Assembly: GCA_964490895.1 (NCBI GenBank)
Contig: CAZBEI010000107.1
Location: 1-54,453, forward strand
Source of the DNA: JACRAO01 sp964490895
GTDB lineage: Bacteria > Bdellovibrionota > UBA1018
Direction: 5' to 3'
Length of the DNA: 54,453 nucleotides
In this document: positions 23,770 through 32,936 of the stretch, one piece after another
Layout: each line of letters begins with the position of its first letter
Position numbering within the stretch: position 1 is the first letter of the stretch
Program-made: the position numbers and the translations under genes
Notes under the pieces: generated by a model
What the model saw: only the letters and a program-made list of their open reading frames with translations
Told to the model about the DNA's origin: nothing
The model's database searches: none

Positions 23770-25260
23770 CTATCTGTGTTCTGGTCTCATTCCGGGGATC
23801 TCACTATTTGACTCATCTTCATCTCCATTAATTGCCAATAAATTATCGCTATCTGTAGTATCTGCTATATCTTGGTAAGTAGTAGGTACTTTCAATGTAG
23901 CAAATTGATGAATGGCTTCGACTAGCTTGCTTGTCCCTTGTGGGATTGCATTAAACGCTGTTTCCAGACCATTGTTGATAATGTCTAATTTTGCTGTACC
24001 AACACCGTCAACAAGTGTCCTTTTGGGTTTAAAATACATCGTGTTGTAATATCGGTACGAAGTGCAGCTATTAAAGAAATAGATTTGGTATTTTTTAGGG
24101 TTTGATCTAATTTTAAATTTGTGCATTCTTTCTATTGCAGCCAGATCCAAGTGCCCACCAAGCCCCGAGTGTCCGTCATAAATCATTGTAGATGCATTTT
24201 CTATGGCATCTTTATAAAAATAATGAAAAGCCTCACTTGATTCGTTAATCCCGGATGGACCGAAAAAATGACGAACAATTATTTTTTTAATATTTGTTTT
24301 TGGGTTATCATAGGTTCTCACAAGATCTTTGACATAAGGCACCGTTAAGTCAGGTAGGCGTGGAACAATTTTGAAAATATCTAAGTCATTCCATTGTTTT
24401 TCGTCTTTAAACCCAAAATCATTTAGCAAAGTATTATAAATATCTTCGTAATTATATGCATTTATATCTTTAGTGCCCTCACTACTCATAGGGTCATGAT
24501 TGCTTTCGTTAGGATTGTCCATGCCCATGTTTACACTGATTAAAACAGTGCCATTATCATCAGCAAGGTGGTCATATTCTGGATATGTCTTTTTTGTGTT
24601 TTCTTTTTTCTCAAGCTCAGTAATTGGGATTCTTGCAAAAAGACTCTTCCCATGGTCATGAAACACACCTGGCTTATATTTTGATAAATTAAAATCCATA
24701 CCACGATTTTTTATTGGACACCCCACTCGGTCTGGGAACCAAAAATACCAAAAATCACCTTCAGTTTGATAGTGACCATCAGTGCAGCGGTTTATGCCGT
24801 CACTGGACTTAGAAACTCTAAAAATACTACTTGGTTCAAATGGCAACCAGACTGCGTAATTGTTGCTTGTAGCGCTTTTTTCTACAAGGATTGTTCCTGC
24901 ATAGGAATAAGCAACTTGCCAGATATTGTCTTTGCAAACTTTGTCTAGAATTACTGTTGTTTCTCCACCTTTTGGCACACCCTTGCTTCCAAAGCGAGCC
25001 ATAGGTCCAAAGAGGTGGACAAGTTGCGCCTCAAGAGCTTCGTCGATTGTGTCTTGAGAAGGGGCTCTAGATGCTTGACAGCTTGTACTTGGAATTTCGA
25101 CATAAAACTTAAATTCCATTTTTGCTTCTGATGCTTTTTTTGCATAAAAAAGTCCTCTTTCGACTTTTTTCTTAGGTTCTGCGTGTGTTGGTTGGCTGAC
25201 AATAAATGCTGTAATAAAGCACATCGAAACAAAAACACTGAACTTGGTTTTTTTATACAT
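23770..25260 (-). CDS. Exported caspase-fold-like protein with H/C dyad (paralogue of 25347-26957)
   Basis: The product has 496 aa from the preferred ATG at 25260 (AAAGGGG upstream; an ATG at 25299 is alternative) with a signal peptide ending PTHA. It is not a known family to me. A hydrophobic strand followed by H364 in IYDGHSGLGGH, then a second strand followed by C399 in IYFFNSCTSYRYYN, has the order and spacing of caspase/clostripain dyads. The upstream part holds a Cys-rich segment (CTDGHYQTEGDFW, then RVGCPIK) and ISVNMGMDNPNES, which recur in its divergent paralogue. It is adjacent to a true C11 peptidase. Protease activity is inferred, not shown. Confidence 0.75.
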   Translation of the reverse strand: MYKKTKFSVFVSMCFITAFIVSQPTHAEPKKKVERGLFYAKKASEAKMEFKFYVEIPSTSCQASRAPSQDTIDEALEAQLVHLFGPMARFGSKGVPKGGETTVILDKVCKDNIWQVAYSYAGTILVEKSATSNNYAVWLPFEPSSIFRVSKSSDGINRCTDGHYQTEGDFWYFWFPDRVGCPIKNRGMDFNLSKYKPGVFHDHGKSLFARIPITELEKKENTKKTYPEYDHLADDNGTVLISVNMGMDNPNESNHDPMSSEGTKDINAYNYEDIYNTLLNDFGFKDEKQWNDLDIFKIVPRLPDLTVPYVKDLVRTYDNPKTNIKKIIVRHFFGPSGINESSEAFHYFYKDAIENASTMIYDGHSGLGGHLDLAAIERMHKFKIRSNPKKYQIYFFNSCTSYRYYNTMYFKPKRTLVDGVGTAKLDIINNGLETAFNAIPQGTSKLVEAIHQFATLKVPTTYQDIADTTDSDNLLAINGDEDESNSEIPGMRPEHR

Positions 25261-25346
25261 ATATAGACCCCTTTCAAAGTTAGATATCATTTGACTCATC
25301 GCGCTAACTTTGGCAAGAGTAATTTTTGAGGAGTGGCTTGGAAAGT

Positions 25347-26957
25347 ATGAAATGGCATTTTTTAAAACATAGTTTTTTGTTACAGTATTTAATTACCTTT
25401 ATCCCTTATTTATGTTTGGCTAGTCCAAATCCTCTTAGGGTTTTACCTTTTTTTGCTCCTACGGGGTTCGAAGCATCGCTGGCATTTGACCATAGTGTCG
25501 AATTTGATTTTTATGACCTCGATTCCAAAGATTCCAAAATAAACTTACGTACTCAAAAACTAAAAGAGAATACAGCCAATGATGCGATTAAGAAGCAACT
25601 TAAGTTTTTAGCTGGCGCATTAAGTGTCCAACAAGAAGAAGCAATGCAGGGCTCCGTAAAGGGGGATTATAAAATTAATATCACTGGCTATACTGATCCC
25701 AAAGAAGGCGACACTAGCTGGGTCGCTCATTACCATTTCGAAGGCACAGTGCTTTTGAAAGATCGAACCGATAATACAGTTGAGCTAGCTTTACCCATTG
25801 ACCCTAAAAAAATTTGGGCTGCCACCGGAAAAACAAAAATCATAAAAAATCCACAGACAGGCGAAGACGAATACTTTAATCCATGCATGGAAGTCTGCGT
25901 GCCCGGAGATTTTATAGAGTTTTATTTTTATTACTTTTGGAAGCCTAAACTTCCAGGCTGCCCTCTAAAGGAAATCTCGCAAGTTAAGGTTGGAGAAAAA
26001 GCTGATTATAAAAAATTTGAAGCCAAATTTTTGCGCTTTGAGTCAGTCGAAGAAAAGAAAAAGAAAGTGACTTATCCTAGGTATAACGAACTCGTAAGAC
26101 TGGCGAAAGAGAGTGACAAAATTAAACAAGGTACGCTAAATGTGAGTCTTATTGTAGGCATGGATGATCCATCCAATTCTTGGAGGCCTATTGCAGAAAA
26201 CAGTGTCAAACAAGACGACGGCGGAAAGAGCTTTGCTCTTTATCAAAAAGCTATAGAAAGTCTTGGTTTTAAAAGCCGAAAGTGGTCTATCCCAGAACTT
26301 ATAAAATTTTACGAAGACAATGGCCTTGAGTGGCGCAGAGATGATTTTACACAGATAGAAGAAATAAAAGAAGGAGAAATTGTTGTAGAAAGAACTGAAA
26401 AATTGCTTTTGCCAACTGTTTTTGATTATAAAAAAGACTTCCTCTATAAAAAAGATTTTGGTGGAAAAGTTGAAATGAACATTAGGTTAATTTTCACACC
26501 CACTGGGCTACACGAAAAATCAAAGTTTTTCTGGTTATTTTATAAAAATGCACTTAAGCATCATTCGGTCATTATTTTCGATGTCCACTCTGGTATGGGC
26601 AAGGATTTAGACAAAGATATTTTGGAGCATGCTTTAGAGTCAGCCATTCGCATGTCTGAAAAGAGGTATCAAATTACACATTTTGACGCTTGCAGTACTT
26701 ATGGATATTACAATGACGCCTACGTTAATGAAAAAGGTGGGCGAAGATATTTTAATAATATTACAAATGGTTTAGTAACTGACATGGACTTAACTGTTGA
26801 GCAAAAAATGGCTCTCGTTCACTCTATTGTGGATTGGCTCGACGCGAAAGAAGCATGGAGCTTTCAGAAAATCACAGCTACTATTGACAGTGGTAGTCTC
26901 ACAGCTGTGAATGGTGATGATGACAACCCCACTCAGACGCCCGCGTTTCCAGAATAA
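25347..26957 (+). CDS. Exported caspase-fold-like protein with H/C dyad (paralogue of 23770-25260)
   Basis: The product has 536 aa from the ATG at 25347. It has a hydrophobic N-terminus (LLQYLITFIPYLCLA) for export. The same segments appear in the same order as in the neighbour: a FEGTVLL strand, a GDFIEFYFYYFWKP then GCPLKE segment, and LIVGMDDPSN. The dyad follows, with H414 in IIFDVHSGMGKD and C449 in HFDACSTYGYYND. The GYYN and RYYN tails after the Cys align well. It is transcribed away from its paralogue, with starts 86 bp apart. The shared architecture points to a small family of exported H/C hydrolases; substrate unknown. The TTG at 25326 is an alternative start. Confidence 0.75.
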   Translation: MKWHFLKHSFLLQYLITFIPYLCLASPNPLRVLPFFAPTGFEASLAFDHSVEFDFYDLDSKDSKINLRTQKLKENTANDAIKKQLKFLAGALSVQQEEAMQGSVKGDYKINITGYTDPKEGDTSWVAHYHFEGTVLLKDRTDNTVELALPIDPKKIWAATGKTKIIKNPQTGEDEYFNPCMEVCVPGDFIEFYFYYFWKPKLPGCPLKEISQVKVGEKADYKKFEAKFLRFESVEEKKKKVTYPRYNELVRLAKESDKIKQGTLNVSLIVGMDDPSNSWRPIAENSVKQDDGGKSFALYQKAIESLGFKSRKWSIPELIKFYEDNGLEWRRDDFTQIEEIKEGEIVVERTEKLLLPTVFDYKKDFLYKKDFGGKVEMNIRLIFTPTGLHEKSKFFWLFYKNALKHHSVIIFDVHSGMGKDLDKDILEHALESAIRMSEKRYQITHFDACSTYGYYNDAYVNEKGGRRYFNNITNGLVTDMDLTVEQKMALVHSIVDWLDAKEAWSFQKITATIDSGSLTAVNGDDDNPTQTPAFPE

Positions 26958-26971
26958 CCTCTCTTGGGAAA

Positions 26972-28027
26972 CTAAAACCCATACCCAACGCTGATCGATG
27001 TGGTTTGGTTTGTAATTTGGCCTGTACTGCTCGTATTTAATTTGACATCAGAAAAATCCAAATAAAAAGAGAGGGGGTGTTCATTGTCAATGGGAAATTC
27101 TACCCCACCGCCCAGGGCTAGCTCTCTTTCCCTAAAGCTCGGAGCGATGCTTTTATTGAGGGGAACATATTTTAAATACCCTACATAAACATGCCCGTTT
27201 CTGTCTTTTAATCTATAAACTGGATAAAACTGAGGATAGATGAGCGTTTTATATCCAAATGCTCCACCTGTCCCAAGCATGCTAGAATAGTACACTCCCA
27301 CTAAAAAGCTAAGCCGCGATGGACTTTTGACAAATGGAAAAACATACCCGAAGCGAACATTGATCCCAATAAATCGGACATCCGCACTTGTGCCTGACTT
27401 TGAGAGTGGAAGTAGATTAAAAAATCCATTGACGTTAAATTCCCATTGAGGGGGAGTCAAAAGATAATTGTAAGAAATTTTGAGCGTCGATGTCAGAATC
27501 GAAAAATCAGCAAGCGAAGTTTCACGGTAATGAAGATAAGAAAATCCAAGCGAAGTAAACACATAGGATCTTTTAGGAGGATTTTCTGAGGCAACTTTTC
27601 GATACACTCCCCAGTCTTTTACTCGAATCAAAATTTTTTGCATCTCTACTTCTCCGAGTGGCCCGACGGCAATTATTTCCACTGGTGTGACTTCGCTCAG
27701 CAAATGAATGGAGACTTCGAAATCAATTCCATTTGTTTTTTTTGGTAAAACTTGATCATTGTCTTTAAGCAAACTCCAATCCTGTTTAGAAAATTCAAAT
27801 TTTAAATTAATAGTATTAATAAAATCTGTGCCTTGATTTTTTCGTTCAACAGGCATTAAAAGCTCAGTCAACCTAAAATCCTGGACCGATTCTTTGGGAT
27901 CTTGGGAGGGCAACACTTCAGCACTCCACTCGACGCTGTTGGCACAGGCAAGGGCGCAAAAATGAAATAGTGAGATACACAATAAAATCCGGAAGCTCGA
28001 TTGTTTGCAAAGAACACTCCAACCCAC
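26972..28027 (-). CDS. Probable outer-membrane beta-barrel protein
   Basis: The product has 351 aa. It starts with GTG at 28027, supported by a strong GAGGAGGAA 7 nt upstream, and has a signal peptide (ILLCISLFHFCALACA). From about residue 150 it has alternating strands with aromatic girdle residues (SYVFTSLGFSYLHY, ISYNYLLTPPQW, NVRFGYVFPF, YVGYLKYVPL) and it ends in SVGYGF; a C-terminal aromatic residue is the usual barrel-insertion signal. The N-terminal 120 residues are a separate periplasmic part. I do not recognise the family. It faces the caspase-fold gene 25347 tail to tail, so it is not in its operon. Confidence 0.7.
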   Translation of the reverse strand: MGWSVLCKQSSFRILLCISLFHFCALACANSVEWSAEVLPSQDPKESVQDFRLTELLMPVERKNQGTDFINTINLKFEFSKQDWSLLKDNDQVLPKKTNGIDFEVSIHLLSEVTPVEIIAVGPLGEVEMQKILIRVKDWGVYRKVASENPPKRSYVFTSLGFSYLHYRETSLADFSILTSTLKISYNYLLTPPQWEFNVNGFFNLLPLSKSGTSADVRFIGINVRFGYVFPFVKSPSRLSFLVGVYYSSMLGTGGAFGYKTLIYPQFYPVYRLKDRNGHVYVGYLKYVPLNKSIAPSFRERELALGGGVEFPIDNEHPLSFYLDFSDVKLNTSSTGQITNQTTSISVGYGF

Positions 28028-28194
28028 TTTAGATTCCTCCTCATTTACTTTTCGGAATTAAAATGACGATATTTTAGGGTTTTTTGTAAATAAAGGAGAC
28101 AGTAGTTGACAAAAAAAGTCTATCTTTATTGACTGGGATTGATTATTTTTCTATTTATTTTGTGTAACCTTTAAAATAAGTGTAAAACAAACAA

Positions 28195-28992
28195 ATGACG
28201 CATAAAAACATAAACCACAAATACAACTGGAAACCAGACTTGCCTGATTTTAGAGACTTTTCATTTAAACAAAATATTCTAGTCAAGTCGCCATTGCCTC
28301 AGAAAGTTGATCTCAGGGCGAAATGCTCTTTAATCGAAGACCAGGGCCACATCGGGAGTTGCACTGGAAATGCCCTTGCAGGGCTATTGGAGTTTTTAGA
28401 AATCAAAGACTTAAAAGACAAGGATCACACAGACCCCTTTGTATTTAATCCAGATACATTCGAAAATCTAAGCCGACTTTTCATTTATTACAACGAAAGA
28501 GTTTTAGAAAATCGTGTAAACGAAGACACTGGAGCAAGCCTCAGAGATGGAATAAAGTCCTTGGCACTTTGGGGGATTTGTCGCGAAACACTTTGGCCTT
28601 ATGACCCCCAAATTCTTTTTAAAAAACCTAGTTTAAGTGCTTTCAATGAAGCTAAAAACCATAAGATTTCCTCTTATTACCGGATTGAGAATTTAACAGA
28701 AGCGAGGGAGTGTTTAGCCTCTGGATTTCCGTTTGTATTTGGATTTTCTGTCTACGAATCTTTTGAGTCACAAACAGTTGCAAAAACTGGAATGATGCCC
28801 GTTCCTAAAAAAAAGGAGCGGCTCCTCGGTGGACATGCTGTCATGGCAGTTGGCTATGATGATTTAAAAAAACTTCTAATAATAAGAAACAGCTGGAGTG
28901 CAAAATGGGGCCTAAAGGGCTATTTTTACATGCCCTACGAAATTGCAGAAAATACAAACCTAGCTGCAGACTTTTGGACGATTCAGAAATAA
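28195..28992 (+). CDS. Papain-family (C1) cysteine peptidase
   Basis: The product has 265 aa. The mature-type papain core has the oxyanion Gln Q50 and catalytic Cys C56 in EDQGHIGSCTGNA, H214 in LLGGHAVMAVGYDD and N232 in IIRNSWSAKWG, with GYFYMPYE following as in C1 enzymes. The N-terminus MTHKNINHKYNWKPD...PDFRDFSF is the short bacterial form without an inhibitory propeptide. No signal peptide is visible, which is unusual, so it is cytosolic or exported by another route. Length is normal for compact bacterial papains. AT-rich promoter DNA (28028-28194) separates it from the divergent barrel gene. A weak CCTCTC/GAGAGG hairpin follows the stop. Confidence 0.92.
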   Translation: MTHKNINHKYNWKPDLPDFRDFSFKQNILVKSPLPQKVDLRAKCSLIEDQGHIGSCTGNALAGLLEFLEIKDLKDKDHTDPFVFNPDTFENLSRLFIYYNERVLENRVNEDTGASLRDGIKSLALWGICRETLWPYDPQILFKKPSLSAFNEAKNHKISSYYRIENLTEARECLASGFPFVFGFSVYESFESQTVAKTGMMPVPKKKERLLGGHAVMAVGYDDLKKLLIIRNSWSAKWGLKGYFYMPYEIAENTNLAADFWTIQK

Positions 28993-29035
28993 AGCCTCTC
29001 TTGAGAGGGTGCTTATCGGCTACAAATCACATAAA

Positions 29036-29767
29036 TTAAACAAATTTTAACGCTAATAAATCCAACGTGAGCGCTACTGCATAATGTAACAACCATCCGT
29101 ACACAATCGTCTCTGTTTGGTAAGACAAAACACCTAAAACAAGTCCAGCAATAATCGCTCCTAGGGTTTCTAGAAAAGGTTTGTGGTAGTGAATCATACA
29201 ATAAGGAGCAAGCATGACTAAAATAGAATAAGGTCCTAGAGTGGGTTTCAATCCTAAAACCATAAAACCTCTGAAAAAAAACTCAACAGCCAAGAACTGT
29301 AAAAAATAAGCAGCCTGAAAGACAAAAAACCTTGAACAAATTTCAGAGTTTTCACACCTAAAAAAAGGATACGTATTTTGAAAATCAGGTCTCAATGAAA
29401 CAATGAAAATCACCGGTAAGATAAGCAAGTAGAGGTAGAAATAAATAGCCCCATTTTTTAGATTTAGATTTTTAGTGCTAAATCCAACTTGGCTTAAGGG
29501 TGTTTTTAAAAAAAACTTTAGAAAAAAAATGGGGAATACCACTGTTAAGAGTATCGTTCCACTGGCCCACCAAAGGTAAACATTTAGTGCATTTTGAGAT
29601 CCAGGCAAAGGGTACTTGGCCCAGGAAAAAAGCTTCCATACTTTAGATGGGATAAAAAAATACTCAATAATAGTCAGTGCAAATGGAGTCCAAAGCAAAA
29701 TGACCGTTGGAGTTAACTTAAAAGGACTCATGCTTTTTTTTATAAAATCCAGTATAAAGTCACCCAT
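29036..29767 (-). CDS. CPBP-family intramembrane metalloprotease
   Basis: The product has 243 aa with about 7 membrane segments. CPBP (Abi/CAAX-like) motifs are present: VEFFFRGFM in place of the usual EExxxR-G, a mid-region LAPYCMIHYHKPFLETLGAI and a late HYAVALTLDLL. The first Glu of the common E-E pair is replaced (VE), a variation to note. The ATG at 29767 has AAGGA close upstream; GTG at 29779 is an alternative. These proteases process small peptides or prenylated substrates; nothing adjacent identifies one. Confidence 0.82.
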   Translation of the reverse strand: MGDFILDFIKKSMSPFKLTPTVILLWTPFALTIIEYFFIPSKVWKLFSWAKYPLPGSQNALNVYLWWASGTILLTVVFPIFFLKFFLKTPLSQVGFSTKNLNLKNGAIYFYLYLLILPVIFIVSLRPDFQNTYPFFRCENSEICSRFFVFQAAYFLQFLAVEFFFRGFMVLGLKPTLGPYSILVMLAPYCMIHYHKPFLETLGAIIAGLVLGVLSYQTETIVYGWLLHYAVALTLDLLALKFV

Positions 29768-29863
29768 CGTCCTTATCACTGCTACACTAAAGTATAAGAA
29801 AAGTTTCAGTTCTAAAAAAGAACTATTATGAAATATTTGAAAGCGTTAGGAAATTGACGCCAC

Positions 29864-30598
29864 TCAAATCCCCTTGATCGAACCCCCGTCGCAAGCGATG
29901 GCTTGCCCTGTGATGTAAGCAGCCTGTTCACTGGCTAAAAATACAGTGAGTGCAGCTACTTCTTCTGTTTTTGCAGTTCTTCGTGCAGGAACTGCTGCAA
30001 TTCGATCGGGTCCAATTCCTAGTTCAGCGAGTCTTTCCGTCTGGGTATACCCAGGTAAAATGGCATTTACCGTAATTCCATATTGAGCAACTTCTTGTGA
30101 AAGGCTATTAGTCAGCCCCAAAAGTCCCGCTCTTAATCCATTGGAAACAGTAAGCCCGGGCAAGGGTTGTTTTGCCGCTGTTGAGGTGATGAGTAAAATC
30201 CTACCCCACTGGTTTTTTTTCATGGATGGCAAAGCTGTTTGGATTGATTCTACTACGCTTAACCAAAGTGACTGAAACCCTAGTTCCCACTGCTCTGGTG
30301 TAATTTCTTCAAACGTGCCTTTGGGTGGGCCACCTGTATTTGTAACTAATATGTCTAATTTTCCAAATTTTTCAATTACTTTTTGAGTTAGGATTTTTGC
30401 AGTATTTTTCTGGGTGAGATCACAAGGGATGGCAAGCTCAGCCCTAATTTCTTGTGCAGTTTGATTTAGTTTTTCAATATTTCGAGCACAAATAGCCACT
30501 CTTGCTCCTTCTTCAATGAGCATTTTAGCAATGGCTTTGCCAATTCCCATGGAGGAGCCCATGACCAATGCTGTCTTTCCAGATAATTGTAGATTCAT
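29864..30598 (-). CDS. SDR-family oxidoreductase with altered active site
   Basis: The product has 244 aa. It is a short-chain dehydrogenase with the nucleotide-binding motif MGSSMGIGKAIA, ICARNIEKL, LVTNTGGPPKG and the terminal GQAIACDGGS. At the position of the standard Y-x-x-x-K catalytic pair the sequence is VSNGLRAGLLG, so Tyr and Lys appear to be replaced by Ser and Arg. A group of 3-oxoacyl-ACP-reductase-like SDRs with the GGPP segment shares this, and its mechanism is not the classical one. AAAGGTAG precedes the ATG. It seems a single-gene unit, and the substrate is unknown. Confidence 0.88.
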   Translation of the reverse strand: MNLQLSGKTALVMGSSMGIGKAIAKMLIEEGARVAICARNIEKLNQTAQEIRAELAIPCDLTQKNTAKILTQKVIEKFGKLDILVTNTGGPPKGTFEEITPEQWELGFQSLWLSVVESIQTALPSMKKNQWGRILLITSTAAKQPLPGLTVSNGLRAGLLGLTNSLSQEVAQYGITVNAILPGYTQTERLAELGIGPDRIAAVPARRTAKTEEVAALTVFLASEQAAYITGQAIACDGGSIKGI

Positions 30599-30961
30599 AA
30601 TTCTACCTTTACTATCATTGCACTAGTGCTTTGGCAAGAAAGTTTCTGCCCCTTTTTAAATACCTTTTTTAAATAAGTGAACTAAAATAAATCTTAGGAA
30701 TCAGTGCGGACTGCTCTTTTGAAGTCAAAGGGTATTTCGTGTCCTTAGCATTCTATTGCAGCAATTGATCTCCCCTCTCTATTGGTGAAGTGAGAAGGAG
30801 AGTGTCTGACGAAACCTAAACGCTAGCTTAATTTTTTTAAAAAATTAAATCTCTTTTTTAATCCTGAACAAATCTTAAGGAACTTGTCAGTGTACGAAAG
30901 CGACGGTTTTGGCGATAAAGATACTATGGTCGTTTAATTTAAAACTAAAAAAGGGGAAATT
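30599..30961. other. Intergenic region between the SDR and PepSY-like genes
   Basis: About 360 bp between divergently arranged genes. It holds a 21-nt palindrome of T and A runs at 30828-30848 and AT-rich promoter-like DNA before 30962. I see no ORF with a ribosome-binding site. An antisense or small RNA is possible but not supported by structure I can see. Confidence 0.5.
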
Positions 30962-31531
30962 ATGAGAATAAAAAATAAAATAACAGTACAGGGACTTCTC
31001 TTAACTAGTCTTGCCATAACGAGCGTGCTTGTTAGACCGAGTTTTGCCGGAGATGAAGAACTCATCAAAAAACTCAAAGAAGCAAAGTTGAGTCTTGTGC
31101 AAGGGATTGCCTATGCAGAAAAGAAAAGTGGTCCAGTCACGTCTGCAAAATTTGAAGTTAAAAATGGAAATCTGCTGCTGAGTATTTATACTGCTCCACA
31201 GGGATTAAATACATCTCCAGAGTTGACAGATCTCACAGAGCTAAATGGTTTAGCAACGACTGATCGGTATGAACCTGAAGTCGAAGTGTTTAGTGATAAA
31301 GCACATATCGCTCGTGCTTCGGTACACCTGTCAGTGATGCAACTTTCGAAATACGCTTTGACTCAAATCATTGAGATTGCACTTAAAGCACAATCTGGAG
31401 TTCCTTATTCTGTCAAAAATCCAATGATTCGAAATGGAAAAGCAGTGGCTGATGTTTTTATTGCCAACAATGAAGGTCGTTCAGTGAGGGTTACCATCAA
31501 TGTCCAAACAGGAGATGTAGTGGTAAATTAA
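30962..31531 (+). CDS. Exported PepSY-like domain protein
   Basis: The product has 189 aa with a signal peptide (MRIKNKITVQGLLLTSLAI...PSFA before GDEE). The mature protein has an alternating pattern close to the PepSY domain: AEKKSGPVTSAKFEVKNGNLLLSIYT, and near the end RSVRVTINVQTGDVVVN, the strand-TGeV ending. PepSY proteins bind or inhibit peptidases or act as redox-linked periplasmic modules. A good AAGGGG site precedes the ATG. The stop lies 6 nt before the 5' fragment of the gene broken by the IS3 element, so the pair may once have been an operon of an exported inhibitor-like protein and an HExxH protein. That link is speculative. Confidence 0.65.
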   Translation: MRIKNKITVQGLLLTSLAITSVLVRPSFAGDEELIKKLKEAKLSLVQGIAYAEKKSGPVTSAKFEVKNGNLLLSIYTAPQGLNTSPELTDLTELNGLATTDRYEPEVEVFSDKAHIARASVHLSVMQLSKYALTQIIEIALKAQSGVPYSVKNPMIRNGKAVADVFIANNEGRSVRVTINVQTGDVVVN

Positions 31532-31537
31532 TTTCAA

Positions 31538-31585
31538 ATGGTGTCAGAACTTAGTCAGTTTTATGACAAAGGTAATGGCGTGGTT
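31538..31585 (+). pseudogene. 5' fragment of the IS3-split HExxH gene
   Basis: An ATG at 31538, 6 nt after the PepSY-like stop, opens 16 codons (MVSELSQFYDKGNGVV) that run directly into the IS3 element. The frame on the far side of the element continues the same kind of protein, so I read this as the start of the interrupted gene. Because the fragment is so short, it could be chance. Confidence 0.5.
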
Positions 31586-31705
31586 TGGGCCGCGCCCCGG
31601 ACCTTGGACAAAAGTATCCTAAAAATGTGTAGGGCTTAGATCGACTCCCAACAGACATCGCCAGAATGTGCTATAAGGCCAGGCGAGTCAAGGAGTTGGA
31701 AGCAA

Positions 31706-32065
31706 ATGTCGGAAGTAAGAAAAAGAAAGCGTCAGTTTGAGATCGGGTTCAAGCGGCAGGTTGTTCAGGAGGTTGAAAGCGGAAGCATCAGCCTTTCTGC
31801 TGCAGGACGGAAGTATGAACTCTCCCCTAATTTGATTAATCAGTGGAGAGACAAGTTCCGTGGGGGTGCACTGAACGATCAACCTACCAAGCGAGAGCGC
31901 GAGCTGGAGAAGGATTTAGAGCGTTATAAAGTTCTTCTGGCAGAGGCCCATGCGGACCGTGAGTTTTTAAAAAAAGCCAAGGACTTCGCACGACGGCTGA
32001 GAAAGCAAGATACTGCCGTGATCACGGGTCAGAACGTCAATCAGTTTCGAACCGATGTGAAATAA
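31706..32065 (+). CDS. IS3 transposase OrfA (helix-turn-helix protein)
   Basis: The product has 119 aa. The N-terminal half contains the IS3 OrfA helix-turn-helix (FKRQVVQEVESGSISLSAAGRKYELS, then LINQWRDKFRGG), and a leucine-zipper-like helix follows (LEKDLERYKVLLAEAHADREFLKKA). The stop TAA overlaps the orfB ATG as TAATG, so re-initiation coupling rather than the usual -1 frameshift slippery run is suggested. It seems intact. Confidence 0.92.
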   Translation: MSEVRKRKRQFEIGFKRQVVQEVESGSISLSAAGRKYELSPNLINQWRDKFRGGALNDQPTKRERELEKDLERYKVLLAEAHADREFLKKAKDFARRLRKQDTAVITGQNVNQFRTDVK

Positions 32066-32904
32066 TGAGTCTCGCAAGATCGACTTATTATTATCGTGTC
32101 AAGCAGGAGCCCGTGGCACAGCAGCGGGAAATTCGCGACGTCCAGACGCGTGACCTGATCGACAATGTCCATATTCTTTTTCCGACCTACGGTTACAGGA
32201 AGTTGCACGAGGAGCTGAGACGACGTGGACACTTGCTTAACGAGAAGAAAATCCGCAGAATTCAGGCAAAATATGGGCTATTTGCGACGCAGGTAAGAAA
32301 GTGGATCAAAACCACGGACTCCAGGCACAAGCTCAAAAAATATCCAAATCTGATTTCTCCGGCAATGTTGCTTACGGCTCTCAATTAGGTGTGGGTTTCG
32401 GACATCACCTACGTACGGATCCAAACTGGATTTATCTTCGTTGCCATCATCTTGGATCTTTGCTCTCGCAAGGTCGTCGGGTGGGCTATCAGCAAACGCA
32501 TCAACGCGGAACTGGCGGTGACGGCGCTCAGAATGGCCATAGAGCAACGGAAGCCGGATCCAGGCTGCATCCACCACTCTGACCAGGGGATACAGTACTG
32601 CTCAGAAAACTACATCGAGTTGCTGACGGAATGGAAGTTTCAAATCAGCATGAGCCGCAAAGGTAATCCCTACGATAACGCCTGGGCGGAGAGTTTCATG
32701 CGGATTTTGAAGTATGAAGAGATTTACCTCTCGGAATACGAAACCTATGAAGACGTGGTAAACCGGTTGCCGCACTTCATTGAAGAAATTTACAACTGGA
32801 AAAGAATCCACTCGTCCATTGGCTACTTGACGCCGGAGGAATTTGAGTGGCAGATTAGAAAACAAAAACAGGAGACCGGTCAGGAGCCCCTACACAAAAA
32901 CTAG
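32065..32904 (+). pseudogene. IS3 transposase OrfB, interrupted by an in-frame amber codon
   Basis: The frame reads through from MSLARSTYYYRVKQEP to the end at 32904 except for one TAG at 32386-32388, exactly where the conserved N-Q-VWVSDITYV segment expects Gln (CAG). A single C-to-T change explains it. Downstream the DDE triad is complete: D in WVSDITY, D in HHSDQGIQY, E in NAWAESFMRIL. The transposase is therefore inactive unless the amber is read through. Confidence 0.88.
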
Positions 32905-32936
32905 GTTAGACTGTCCAAGGTCCGGGGCGCGGTCCA

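Larger units (their letters stand above)
31586..32936 (+). mobile_element. IS3-family insertion sequence
   Basis: A 1351-bp element lies between 25-bp terminal inverted repeats with one mismatch (31586-31610 and 32912-32936), beginning TGG and ending CCA. The repeats share the core CGCGCCCCGGACCTTGGACA. Inside are orfA (helix-turn-helix) and orfB (DDE integrase core), the normal IS3 arrangement. I cannot see a matching target duplication (left flank GGTT, right flank TGCT). The element has split the HExxH gene. Its base composition is clearly more GC-rich than the flanks, which supports recent arrival. Confidence 0.93.
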
